Source of the DNA: an uncultured Chloroflexota bacterium
Lineage (GTDB): Bacteria > Chloroflexota > UBA11872 > UBA12225
DNA length: 49,711 bases
Direction: 5' to 3'
Assembly: GCA_902805635.1 (NCBI GenBank)
Contig: CADCTC010000137.1
Location: forward strand, 1 to 49,711
The notes under the pieces are model-generated. The model had not been told where the DNA came from. It made no database searches and was given only the letters and a program-made list of their open reading frames with translations. Position numbers and translations under genes: made by a program. This document shows positions 16,432 to 24,389 of the stretch, one piece after another. Position 1 is the first letter of the stretch, and each line of letters starts with the position of its first letter.

Positions 16432-17235
16432 ATGAGCCAGATCCTCCAAGAGCTCCTCGCCATTCGGAATGCCATCGGCCTGTGCTGGCTCGGCAACAAC
16501 GGCTGGCTCGTCCGTGCCGGTGGCAAGCTCGTCGCCTTCGATCTTGACCTCGACCGCGCCAGTCGCCTTCGGCCCTCGCCCGTGCCCACCGCCGACCTGG
16601 CGCCCGTGCTCGACGTCGTCTTCATCACCCATCAGCACGGCGACCACTTCGGCGAGTCCACCGCGCGCCTGCTGGCCGAGCGGTCCCGCTGCACCTACGT
16701 CGTGCCTGCCAACTGCGTGGAGCGTGCGCAGAGTCTCGGTCTTCCGGACTCTCGCATCGCCGTCGCTCGCCCCCGACAGCCATTCACCATCTCTGGAATC
16801 CCCGTCGAGCCCCAGCGTGCCCTACACGGCCACACCGATTTTGGCGTCTACCGCGGCGCCAATCTCGACGACTGCGGCTACGTGCTCACTCTCTCAGGCC
16901 GCCGCCTCTTCCAGCCCGGCGATACCGTCCTCCTTCAAGATCACCTTGAAGACCTCGGCGATATCGACGTTCTCTTCGTCTCCCCCACCCTGCACAACAC
17001 CCACATCGCCGCTTCTCGGACCCTGATCGAAACCGTCCGCCCCATCTTCGTCTTCCCTCAGCATTTCGGCACCTACCAACCCACCGACCAGAACAGCTAC
17101 TGGACCGTCGGCTATCCCGACGACCTGCGCGCCGTCCTCTCCCCAGCCATGCAGTCCCGCTTCCACAAGCTCGACCAAGGCGTCATCTTCCGCGTCCCAC
17201 CAGCCTCTCCGGCACAGCCGCCGTCCACCGGGTAG
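16432..17235 (+). CDS. Metallo-beta-lactamase-fold hydrolase (UlaG-like)
   Basis: 267 residues. The zinc-binding THQHGDHFGES motif (about residues 63-73) matches HxHxDH, and later ligands appear as LHGHTDFG, FQPGDTVL (Asp about 164) and FVFPQHFGTY. The short protein with GWLVRAGGKLVAFDLDLD near the N-terminus is like UlaG/YycJ-type lactonases or phosphodiesterases that act on small molecules. It begins 5 bases after the HD-GYP reading frame and is probably co-transcribed with it. Substrate unknown; a sugar lactone is attractive given the surrounding sugar-acid enzymes, but that is inference. Confidence 0.85.
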   Translation: MSQILQELLAIRNAIGLCWLGNNGWLVRAGGKLVAFDLDLDRASRLRPSPVPTADLAPVLDVVFITHQHGDHFGESTARLLAERSRCTYVVPANCVERAQSLGLPDSRIAVARPRQPFTISGIPVEPQRALHGHTDFGVYRGANLDDCGYVLTLSGRRLFQPGDTVLLQDHLEDLGDIDVLFVSPTLHNTHIAASRTLIETVRPIFVFPQHFGTYQPTDQNSYWTVGYPDDLRAVLSPAMQSRFHKLDQGVIFRVPPASPAQPPSTG

Positions 17236-17250
17236 CGTGGTGCCCCAGCG

Positions 17251-17586
17251 TCACCTTCGGAAGCGCAAGGTCAGCACTACACCGAACAGGCAACCCACGA
17301 GGACCCCAACCCATGAGGCGGCATTACCGTCCACCAGCCCTCCTAGGTAATACCCGCCAAGCGCCAGCGCGAAGGTCAGCCCCGCGAATACCAGCGCGCG
17401 CTCGGTGTAGCCGTCTTCGCGGTTCACCCGCGCCGCGCACAGGTCGCACCTGGCGGACACCGCCGCGTAATCAGCGCCACCCGCCGCCGTGCAGTGGGTA
17501 GCGCAGAACCGCCGCCGGCAAATCGGGCAGCTTCCCGTCGACTCACGCTCGCAGCCTGGGAACGCGCACCGCGCATCAAAGATCAC
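17251..17586 (-). CDS. Cys-rich zinc-finger membrane protein (unknown)
   Basis: 111 residues. The N-terminus carries cysteine/histidine pairs spaced like a treble-clef or AN1-type finger (C7, C12, C20, C23, C28, H31, C32, then CDLC near 47-50), which probably bind zinc. Two hydrophobic helices follow (about 63-84 and 89-106), the second ending LTLRFRR. So it is a small membrane-anchored zinc-ribbon protein with the finger likely cytoplasmic. Convergent with the hydrolase gene (15-base gap). No function can be assigned. Confidence 0.7.
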   Translation of the reverse strand: MIFDARCAFPGCERESTGSCPICRRRFCATHCTAAGGADYAAVSARCDLCAARVNREDGYTERALVFAGLTFALALGGYYLGGLVDGNAASWVGVLVGCLFGVVLTLRFRR

Positions 17587-17665
17587 GCCAGCCCAGTGTA
17601 GACTGCGCCCCGCTGCGGTGTAGACCTCCGGCCACCATCACGACTCGCTACAGGCACTGGGACAG

Positions 17666-17697
17666 CTGGTAGACAATGATGTCTACCAGGGTAGAAT
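17666..17697 (+). promoter_or_regulatory. VapBC promoter with perfect operator palindrome
   Basis: CTGGTAGACA (17666-17675) and TGTCTACCAG (17680-17689) form a perfect 10-bp inverted repeat around ATGA. The -35 TAGACA (17670-17675) lies inside the left arm and the -10 TAGAAT (17692-17697) follows after 16 bp. A repressor on the palindrome would therefore cover the promoter. The transcript would begin near 17704, only about 3 nt before the vapB ATG. Confidence 0.7.
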
Positions 17698-17706
17698 AGC
17701 TTCAAG

Positions 17707-17961
17707 ATGAGCCTGAACATCAAGAACGAAGAGACTCACCGGCTGATACAGCAGCTCGCGGCGCTCACCGGCGAGAGCATGACCGCGGCCACTACCGTGG
17801 CGGTGCGGGAGCGCCTGGAGCGTGTGCAGCGTACCACCGGTGGGGGGCTGGCGGATCGTCTGCTGGCCATCGGCCGTGACTGTGCTCCTCGTCTGGTGGA
17901 ACCGTATCGCTCGGCGGACCACGGCGATCTGCTGTACGACGAGCAAGGTCTCCCCCGATGA
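17707..17961 (+). CDS. vapB: VapB-type antitoxin
   Basis: 84 residues of the Rv0623/PSK-operon antitoxin type. The start [28 protein letters not shown] forms the DNA-binding N-terminal half with the typical NEETHRLI segment, and the polar tail (about 50-84) would bind VapC. The gene is practically leaderless from its promoter and overlaps vapC by ATGA. It should repress its own operon through the palindrome at 17666-17689. Confidence 0.9.
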   Translation: MSLNIKNEETHRLIQQLAALTGESMTAATTVAVRERLERVQRTTGGGLADRLLAIGRDCAPRLVEPYRSADHGDLLYDEQGLPR

Positions 17962-18353
17962 TCGTCGACACCTCGGCCATCATCGCCATTCTGCGCGATG
18001 AGCCGGAGGCGATGGCGTGTGCCCACGCGATCGAGCGCGCTGCTGTCCGCCGCATCGCGGCCGCGACGTACCTCGAAGCGGCCGTCGTGATCGACGCCAG
18101 CCGTGACCCGGTGGCCAGCCGCCGGTTCGACGATCTCATCGACGCGGCTCAGCTGATCGTCGAGCCAGTGACGGAAGCTCACGCTCGCATGGCGCGCGAT
18201 GCGTACCGCGACTTTGGCAAGGGCAGCGGTCACCCGGCGCGGCTGAACTTCGGCGACTGCTTCGCCTATGCGCTTGCCCGAAGCGCCGGCGAGCCCCTGC
18301 TGTTCGTGGGACAGGACTTCACCTACACCGATCTGCAGTCAGCCCTCGTCTGA
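17958..18353 (+). CDS. vapC: VapC-type PIN-domain ribonuclease toxin
   Basis: 131 residues. PIN-domain acidic residues are all present: D4 in [13 protein letters not shown]40 in [11 protein letters not shown]100 in [12 protein letters not shown] and D118 in [12 protein letters not shown]. VapC toxins cleave tRNA or rRNA using metal bound by these residues. Full length for the family and coupled to vapB by a 4-base overlap. Confidence 0.94.
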   Translation: MIVDTSAIIAILRDEPEAMACAHAIERAAVRRIAAATYLEAAVVIDASRDPVASRRFDDLIDAAQLIVEPVTEAHARMARDAYRDFGKGSGHPARLNFGDCFAYALARSAGEPLLFVGQDFTYTDLQSALV

Positions 18354-18407
18354 GCCACCTGCCGGCCGCCTGTGTCTACCATCGTGCCAGGGAGATCGCC
18401 ACACCCC

Positions 18408-19952
18408 ATGCCAGACACGCCTGATGCACGGCCCAACGTCCTGTTCATCATGTCCGACCAGCAGCAGTACGCCACCGCCGGCCCCGCTGCCGCTGGTCGT
18501 TCGCCACACTTGGAGCGGCTGGCCCAGGAGGGCGCCTGGTGCCGGCGCGGCTACACCGTCACCAACCCCTGCGCCCCGGCGCGCGTCTCCATCGTCACCG
18601 GCCTCTACCCGCACCGCCACGGCGTGCTCAACAACCTGCACGTCCCCTACGCTATCGCCCGCGAGGCGCGCCCCGACTGCGACAGCTGGGGACGCCGCCT
18701 GACCGACGCCGGCTACCGCATGCGCTACGTCGGCAAGTGGCACGCCGGCTACGATCGCGGTCCCGCCGACCTCGGCTTCGACACCCAGCCCCGCACCTTC
18801 GACGCCGCCGCCTACCGCCAGCGTTTGGGCCTGCCCGATGGCTCGCAGCGCCACGCCGCCGGCGCCGCGGCCGGTCCCGGTCCGGACGTGTGGGGCTTCC
18901 ACGACGCCGCCGGCGTCTACTGGCGCCACTACGGCCGGCAACCTGGCCCACCCGAAGCCACCGCCACCGCCATGCAGGCCGAGGCCGGCATCGAGCAGCT
19001 GCGTGCCCTCAGCAGTGAGAGCGGCGTGGCGGCCGCCGCGCCCTGGTGCCTGTGGATGAACTTCACCGGCCCGCACAACCCCTATGTCGTGCCCGAGCCC
19101 TACGCCTCCATGTACCACTGGCGCGACGTGCCCGTCCCCGCCAGCTTTGACGATGATCCCAGCGCCAAGCCCGCCTACGTCCGCAAGGTGCGCCATCGCT
19201 GGTTCCGCGACATCACCGAGGAGCACACCCGCAAGGCCATCGCGCACTACTGGGGCTACTGCACCATGATCGACCATTATGTCGGCCAGGTGCTCGCCGC
19301 GCTCGACGAGACAGGCCAGGCAGAGAACACCATCGTCGTCTACACCAGCGACCACGGCGACATGATGGGCGCCCACAACCTCTGGTTCAAGGACGTCTAC
19401 GGCTACGAAGAGACCCACCGTATGCCGTTCATCCTGCGCTGGCCGCGCGGCATCGCCCCCGGCACCGTCATAGACGACTTCGTGCGCACGCTCGACCTCG
19501 GCCCCACCTTCCTCGACGCCGCTGGCGCCGAACCACTCGATCCCTGCCACGGCGTCTCGCTCCTGCCGCTGCTGCGCGGCGAGCCCGGCGCCGCCGAGCG
19601 CCTGGAGCACCAAGAGCTGTTCGTCGAGGAGCACGGCAACATCTTTTACTTCGTGATGCGCCAGGTCTGTGACGGCCGCTTCAAGCTCACCTGGAACGCC
19701 GCCGACGTGGACGAGCTGTACGACCTCCAGGACGATCCCCACGAGATGCGCAACCTCGCCGAGCCGCCGCAGCCCGCCCACCAAGCGGAGTACCTGCGCC
19801 TCTGCGACCGACTCTGGGACTGGATGCTTCGCTTGGAAGACCCCTACGCCGGCCGCCAGTACGCTGCCAACGTCACCCTCCCCCGCAGCACCCCACCCCC
19901 CATGCGCCCCGACGCCCGCGGCCGCGTCGCCGCAGAGACCGGCCACATCTAG
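18408..19952 (+). CDS. Type I sulfatase, sulfatase 4
   Basis: 514 residues from ATG 18408 (a GTG at 18372 would add 12). MSDQQQ gives the first metal site, NPC-APAR the formylglycine motif with Ala before Arg, YVGKWHAG the substrate-side block, and YTSDHGDMMGAHNLW the late metal site. ELYDLQDDPHEMRNLAEPP is the C-terminal family motif. AGGGAGA lies 13 bases before the ATG, a long spacing. It is followed 69 bases later by mannonate dehydratase on the same strand, so both may serve the same sulfated uronic-acid-type substrate. A 935-codon open frame on the other strand spans both genes and is an artefact of codon bias. Confidence 0.9.
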   Translation: MPDTPDARPNVLFIMSDQQQYATAGPAAAGRSPHLERLAQEGAWCRRGYTVTNPCAPARVSIVTGLYPHRHGVLNNLHVPYAIAREARPDCDSWGRRLTDAGYRMRYVGKWHAGYDRGPADLGFDTQPRTFDAAAYRQRLGLPDGSQRHAAGAAAGPGPDVWGFHDAAGVYWRHYGRQPGPPEATATAMQAEAGIEQLRALSSESGVAAAAPWCLWMNFTGPHNPYVVPEPYASMYHWRDVPVPASFDDDPSAKPAYVRKVRHRWFRDITEEHTRKAIAHYWGYCTMIDHYVGQVLAALDETGQAENTIVVYTSDHGDMMGAHNLWFKDVYGYEETHRMPFILRWPRGIAPGTVIDDFVRTLDLGPTFLDAAGAEPLDPCHGVSLLPLLRGEPGAAERLEHQELFVEEHGNIFYFVMRQVCDGRFKLTWNAADVDELYDLQDDPHEMRNLAEPPQPAHQAEYLRLCDRLWDWMLRLEDPYAGRQYAANVTLPRSTPPPMRPDARGRVAAETGHI

Positions 19953-20007
19953 TTCGCCCGACTCGGGATTGGGCTCCGCACGTGCCGCCGACGGCGGGCA
20001 ACCTGGG

Positions 20008-20013
20008 TACACT
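20008..20013 (+). promoter_or_regulatory. -10 element directly before uxuA (leaderless)
   Basis: TACACT at 20008-20013 stands eight bases before ATG 20022, so the transcript would begin at the start codon. The same TACACT hexamer lies upstream of dehydratase 2 (22937-22942). Confidence 0.35.
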
Positions 20014-20021
20014 GCCATCCC

Positions 20022-21143
20022 ATGACCACGGCTCCTGATTGGCAAGACTGGCCCAAGCCCGCCCTGCACCTGAGCGATCTCTCCGACGCATCGTTGCGCC
20101 ACGCGGTGCAGCTCGGCGCCGTTGGCATCAACGTGCAGGGCGCTGCCATGGGCCCCTGCGGCACTCTGGAGATCCTGAGCCAGCCCGAGACGCCGGACCC
20201 CGCCCCCGACCTCGAACGCATGCGCCGCCAGGTGGAGGCGCACGGACTGGAGGTGCTCTGCATTCAGCTGCCCGCGCAGGCCACCAACGGCGTCCTCACC
20301 GGTGGCCCGCGCAGCGACCGCGAGATCGACCACCTCTGCGCCGTCATCCGCGGCGCCGGCAAGGCCGGTATCCCCACCGTCTTCTACAACCTCACCCCCT
20401 GGCGCAGCACCGATCCCTGGTGGCGCGGCAACCCCGGCGTCCCCGATCTTGGCCCCGACGACGTGCGCCACGGCAGCGGCCCCGGCCGCTATTACAAGCG
20501 CGCCGGCCGCGGCGGCGCCATCCTGAATACCCACGAGACCCGGCGCGTCCACGAGGACGAGGAGCGTACGCCGGAGGAGACGATCGCCCCCTACGGAGAG
20601 ATCGATGCCGAGACGCTCTGGGACCGCGTCCGCTACCTCTACCAGCGCATCATCCCCGTTGCCGAAGCAGCCGGCGTGAACGTCGGCGCCCATCCCAACG
20701 ACCCGCCCGAGCCACGCTTCCGCGGCGTCGAGCAGATCCACATCACCCCCGAAGGCCTGCAGCAGCTGATCGACCTCGTCCCCAGCCCCCGCAGCGGCCT
20801 TCTGCTCTGCATCGGCACCCTGCACGAGATGGGCGCCGGCCCCGCCGACACCATGGCCGCCCTCGACTCCTTCCTGGGCCAGAAGAAAGTATTCGGCACG
20901 CACTTCCGCAATCCCAAAGGCACCGCGCGCAACGGCTACTACCAGGAAGACTTCCTCGACGAGGGCGACCTGGACATGTTTGAAGTGATCCGCCTCATGC
21001 GCCGCCACGGCTTCTCCGGCGGCCTCGACCCCGACCACGCCCAGGGCATCGAGGGCGATCAAGGCGCCCGCGAAGCCTGGGCCTGGCAGCTCGGCTACAT
21101 CCGCGCACTCATCCGCGCCGCCCGCACTGCTGAGCGCCGCTGA
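20022..21143 (+). CDS. uxuA: Mannonate dehydratase
   Basis: 373 residues, the usual length. The enzyme dehydrates D-mannonate to 2-keto-3-deoxygluconate in glucuronate catabolism, in the cytoplasm with a divalent metal. TIM-barrel landmarks: FYNLTPWRSTDPWWRG (about 125-140), GVNVGAHPNDPPEPRFRG (about 221-238), LCIGTLHEMG, HFRNPKGT (the His-Phe-Arg-Asn-Pro active-site block) and GLDPDHAQG near the C-terminus. It follows sulfatase 4 and faces the exporter gene. It links the neighbourhood to uronic acid breakdown. Confidence 0.95.
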   Translation: MTTAPDWQDWPKPALHLSDLSDASLRHAVQLGAVGINVQGAAMGPCGTLEILSQPETPDPAPDLERMRRQVEAHGLEVLCIQLPAQATNGVLTGGPRSDREIDHLCAVIRGAGKAGIPTVFYNLTPWRSTDPWWRGNPGVPDLGPDDVRHGSGPGRYYKRAGRGGAILNTHETRRVHEDEERTPEETIAPYGEIDAETLWDRVRYLYQRIIPVAEAAGVNVGAHPNDPPEPRFRGVEQIHITPEGLQQLIDLVPSPRSGLLLCIGTLHEMGAGPADTMAALDSFLGQKKVFGTHFRNPKGTARNGYYQEDFLDEGDLDMFEVIRLMRRHGFSGGLDPDHAQGIEGDQGAREAWAWQLGYIRALIRAARTAERR

Positions 21144-21172
21144 CATTCACCTGAAAATGTGCGCCGTTCGCC

Positions 21173-21192
21173 CTTTCTATCTCAATAGAGAG
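21173..21192 (+). terminator. Weak stem-loop downstream of uxuA
   Basis: CTTTCTAT (21173-21180) and ATAGAGAG (21185-21192) pair over 8 bp with one G-U around CTCA, about 30 bases after the uxuA stop. No T run follows. Further along (about 21256-21277) the decamer GCGCCAAACT occurs twice in tandem. Otherwise the 160-base gap is featureless. Confidence 0.35.
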
Positions 21193-21302
21193 GGGTTGTC
21201 GAACACATGGCAGGCACGGCCCAACGTACCGGTAGCGGAACAAAAGTAAGAGAACCTGCGCCAAACTGCGCCAAACTGTTCAATCAATCGCGAGCCGCCG
21301 CC

Positions 21303-22808
21303 TCACGCCGCCGCGCGCTGCGCTTGCTGGCGGGGGCGGGCCACCATCGACACCACCAGCGCCAGGGCGGCGACGGCGGTGGAGCAGCCGAACGCCAGGC
21401 GGAACCCGGCCATCATCTGCTCGGGCGGCGCTTGCGTCGCGGCCTCTACCGAGAGCCCGGCGCCACCGGCCGCGGCCAGCACGCCCACCGACCACAGCAC
21501 CCCCGCTGCGGTCTGCCCGATCGACTGCCCCAGGTTGCGGTACAGCGCCTGGAAGCCGCCCACCACGCCGTACCGCGACTGTGGCACCGAGGCGTACAGG
21601 GAGCTGCTGTTGGGCGAGTTGAACAGCGCCAGCGCCAGGCCCAGCACCACCAGGCGCGCCACCGCCCACAGCGGGTTCTCGTCGACCGAGAGGAACACCA
21701 GCGATCCCAGCCCGACCACCTCCAGCGTCAGGCCGGCGGCGGTGATCAGGCGCGGCCCCAGGGGCCCCAGCCGGTCCGAGAGCAAGCCACTCACCGGCGA
21801 GAGCAACATCATCGCCAGCGGCTGCGCCGCCAGCAGCAGCCCCGTCTGGTCCGCCGGCAGGCGCAGCACGTACTGGAAATAGAAAGGCATCAGCAGCACG
21901 GTCGCCGAGATCGCCAGGAAGCTCAGGAACCCCGCCGCCACCGCCGCCGAGAAGCCGCGGTTCTTGAACAGCTGCAGGTCCACCGTCGGCTGCGCCACCC
22001 GCTGCTCCACCCACAGGAACGCCGCTGTGGCGCCCACGCTGAGCGCGAACAGCCCCAGCGTGGCCGGCGCGCTCCAGCCCGAGAGCGGCCCCTGGTTCAG
22101 CCCCAGCATCAGGCTGGCCACCGCCGCCATGAACAGCGCCGCGCCCGCAGGGTCGAAGCGCTGGTCACGGTTGGTTGCCGAGCGCCGCAGCAGCCGCCAG
22201 CCCACCGGTGTCGCCACCACGCTCACCAGCACGATCACGTAGAACGCCCAGCGCCAGCCCAGGTAGGCCGTGATTACACCGCCGATCATCGGCCCTGTGA
22301 GTGCCCCCGCCGAGACGCAGCTCCCGATCATCCCCAGCGCCCGCCCGCGCTCCTTTGCGCCGAACGCCTGCGTCACCAGTGCACCGCTGTTGGCCTGCAC
22401 CAGCGCGCCGCCGATCCCCTGCAGCACCCGCGCCGCGATCAGCCAGTGCAGCGACGGCGCCAGCCCGCACAGCGCCGCCCCCGCCGCAAACACCACAAAC
22501 CCGCCCAGGAACACTTCCTTCCGCCCCACCATGTCCGCCAGCCGCCCCGCCGGCAGCAGCAGCCCCGTGATGCACAGCACGTAGCCCAACACCACCCACT
22601 GCGCCAGCACCAGCGACGCGTCGAACTCGCGCGTCAGCACCGGCAGCGCCACGTTCACGATCCCGTTGGAGAGCGTGGACATGTAAATGCCGGCCCCCGT
22701 CACCGCCAGCACCGTCCACTTGTAGCGCGGCGAGTCAGGCTGCACAGGATGCGCGGGTGCACTTGCGCCGCCAGCGGCTGCGGGCGCGGGCGCAGTGACA
22801 GCGTTCAT
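21303..22808 (-). CDS. MFS exporter, DHA2 (14-TM) family
   Basis: 501 residues from ATG 22808; an in-frame ATG at 22838 would add 10 and runs into a hairpin. Membrane drug/metabolite:H+ antiporter type. Motif A (GRLADMVGRKEVFLGG) follows helix 2, motif B (ARVLQGIGGALVQANSGAL) is in helix 4 and motif C-like residues (GPMIGGVITAYLGWRWAFYVIV) follow; about 14 hydrophobic helices are spaced along the chain. The Ala/Gly/Pro-rich first 30 residues lie in the cytoplasm. Divergent from dehydratase 2 and possibly co-regulated with it. Substrate unknown. Confidence 0.9.
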   Translation of the reverse strand: MNAVTAPAPAAAGGASAPAHPVQPDSPRYKWTVLAVTGAGIYMSTLSNGIVNVALPVLTREFDASLVLAQWVVLGYVLCITGLLLPAGRLADMVGRKEVFLGGFVVFAAGAALCGLAPSLHWLIAARVLQGIGGALVQANSGALVTQAFGAKERGRALGMIGSCVSAGALTGPMIGGVITAYLGWRWAFYVIVLVSVVATPVGWRLLRRSATNRDQRFDPAGAALFMAAVASLMLGLNQGPLSGWSAPATLGLFALSVGATAAFLWVEQRVAQPTVDLQLFKNRGFSAAVAAGFLSFLAISATVLLMPFYFQYVLRLPADQTGLLLAAQPLAMMLLSPVSGLLSDRLGPLGPRLITAAGLTLEVVGLGSLVFLSVDENPLWAVARLVVLGLALALFNSPNSSSLYASVPQSRYGVVGGFQALYRNLGQSIGQTAAGVLWSVGVLAAAGGAGLSVEAATQAPPEQMMAGFRLAFGCSTAVAALALVVSMVARPRQQAQRAAA

Positions 22809-22833
22809 GACGGCATGCCCGAGCCGGAAGCAG

Positions 22834-22854
22834 GGCAAGGGCTTGTCCCTTGCC
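22834..22854 (-). promoter_or_regulatory. Hairpin in the MFS gene leader
   Basis: GGCAAGGG (22834-22841) and CCCTTGCC (22847-22854) form a perfect 8-bp stem with a 5-nt loop, about 25 bases upstream of the ATG at 22808 on the minus strand. It could be an attenuator or an operator in the 180-base divergent region. Confidence 0.35.
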
Positions 22855-22989
22855 GTTCAGTTGCGGCGCGAGGCTCCGTGCCCGTTCCACGTAGCACTCC
22901 GGGCAGTGTAGCAGCGTCCGGAGACCTCGGCGGCGGTACACTGCGCCCGGCGCCGCCGCGCGTGGCGGCCAGGAGAGAAGGACCATCGC

Positions 22990-24213
22990 ATGAAGATCGA
23001 GAGCATTGAATCGCTCCACGCCGACGCCGGCTGGCGCACCTACGACTACCTCAAGCTCACCACCGACGACGGCCTCGTCGGCTGGAGCGAGTACAACGAG
23101 AGCTTCGGCGGACCGGGTGTCTCCGCCATCATCGACCGGCTCGCCCCCGCCCTCATCGGCAAGGACCCCCGCGCCTTCGAGGCGCACGTCGCGCTGATGT
23201 ACGCCCTGCGCCGCCAAGCGTCGGGCGGCGCTGTCCAGCAGGCGATCGGCGCCATCGAGAACGCGCTGCTCGACGTCAAGGCGCGCGCGCTCGGCATCCC
23301 CGTCTACGAGATGCTCGGCGGCCCGATCCGGGAGCGCATCCGCGTCTACTGGTCGCACTGCGGCACCTACCGCGTCAGCTACGCCGAAGCGATGGGCCTG
23401 CCCCCCGTCAGGACGCTCGACGACATCGTCGCGCTCGGCAAAGAGGTCGTCGCCAAGGGCTATACCGGCCTGAAAACAAATGTGCTCCTGCTGGACGGCC
23501 CCGGTGAAGACAACCCGCGCGGTCCGCGCGGCCACGTGCCGGGCTTCGCCCGCGGCGACAGCTTCCCCGAGCTCAACCCCGAGCGCTACGCCATCGACGC
23601 CATCCGCGACCAGCTCGCCGCCTTCCGCGAGGGCGCCGGCAAGGGCATGGACCTGCTGGTCGACCTCAACTTCAACTACAAGACCGAGGGCTTCCTCAAG
23701 ATGGCGCGCGCCATGGAGCCGTTCGACCTCTTCTGGGTGGAAATGGACACCCGCGACCCCAAGGCGCTGCACTACATCCGCAGCCACACCACCATCCCCG
23801 TCGCCTCGTGCGAGTGCCTCTTCGGCCGCAAGGACTACCGCCCCTACTTCGAGAACCAGTCGATGGACGTCGCCATCATTGACGCCCCCTGGAACGGCGT
23901 GGCCGAATCGCTCAAGATCGCCAACATGGCCGACACCTACGAGGTCAACATCGCCCCGCACAACTTCTACAGCCACCTCGCCACTATGATGAGCGCCCAC
24001 CTGTGCGCACTGGCCCCCAACCTGCGCATCATGGAAACCGACCCCGACTACATCCCGTGGCAGGACGACTTCGTCACCGTCAAGCCCGACATCCGCGACG
24101 GCTACCTGCACCTGCCCACCGGACCCGGCTGGGGCACCGAGATTAACGAAGATGCCGTCCGCGCCCACCCCGCTAAGACCACCTACCCTCGCCAGCAGGG
24201 CGCGCAGCGCTAA
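22990..24213 (+). CDS. Enolase-superfamily (mandelate racemase/MLE) enzyme 2
   Basis: 407 residues; AGGAGAG lies about 13 bases before the ATG and a TACACT -10 at 22937. Capping domain 1-120, then barrel. Metal ligands are D225 (LVDLNFNY), E251 (FWVEMD) and E275 (ASCECLFG); H324 (IAPHNFYSH) and K162 (GLKTNV) flank the active site. A 25-residue insert rich in Gly/Pro/Asp (about 168-195) is unusual. Likely a sugar-acid dehydratase or racemase; the C-E-C at the third ligand and the absence of an EMH-type motif set it apart from dehydratase 1, so the two should use different substrates. Confidence 0.85.
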   Translation: MKIESIESLHADAGWRTYDYLKLTTDDGLVGWSEYNESFGGPGVSAIIDRLAPALIGKDPRAFEAHVALMYALRRQASGGAVQQAIGAIENALLDVKARALGIPVYEMLGGPIRERIRVYWSHCGTYRVSYAEAMGLPPVRTLDDIVALGKEVVAKGYTGLKTNVLLLDGPGEDNPRGPRGHVPGFARGDSFPELNPERYAIDAIRDQLAAFREGAGKGMDLLVDLNFNYKTEGFLKMARAMEPFDLFWVEMDTRDPKALHYIRSHTTIPVASCECLFGRKDYRPYFENQSMDVAIIDAPWNGVAESLKIANMADTYEVNIAPHNFYSHLATMMSAHLCALAPNLRIMETDPDYIPWQDDFVTVKPDIRDGYLHLPTGPGWGTEINEDAVRAHPAKTTYPRQQGAQR

Positions 24214-24227
24214 CGCGCGGCGCAGAC

Positions 24228-24251
24228 CGAAACCACCGTAGCGTGGTTTCG
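24228..24251. terminator. Stem-loop 1 after dehydratase 2
   Basis: CGAAACCAC and GTGGTTTCG form a perfect 9-bp stem with loop CGTAGC, 14 bases after the stop codon and followed by TTAT. Confidence 0.6.
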
Positions 24252-24264
24252 TTATAACGAGCGG

Positions 24265-24317
24265 GTCCCCGCCGCCAGGATGTCCCCCCAAACTGGCGGC
24301 GGGGACTCTTCTTTCTG
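24265..24317 (+). terminator. Strong intrinsic terminator
   Basis: GTCCCCGCCGCCA (24265-24277) pairs perfectly with TGGCGGCGGGGAC (24294-24306); a T-rich tract (TCTTCTTTCT) follows. It ends the dehydratase 2 transcript and, on the other strand, may shield the convergent solute-binding gene. Confidence 0.85.
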
Positions 24318-24389
24318 CTCCGCCAGTCGGCCTGCCGGCGTTTCATGGTGCGCCTCGCCGCCACGTCCGCACGCAGGCTGTAGGCTGGG

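Noticed and set aside
18339..21146. 935-codon open frame on the minus strand under sulfatase 4 and uxuA
   Set aside because: It lies exactly opposite two well-supported genes, is Val/Ala/Gly/His-rich with no domain, and is explained by G/C-biased third codon positions.
22735..24291. 518-codon minus-strand frame under dehydratase 2
   Set aside because: Same antisense artefact; the plus strand encodes a full enolase-superfamily enzyme with its metal ligands.
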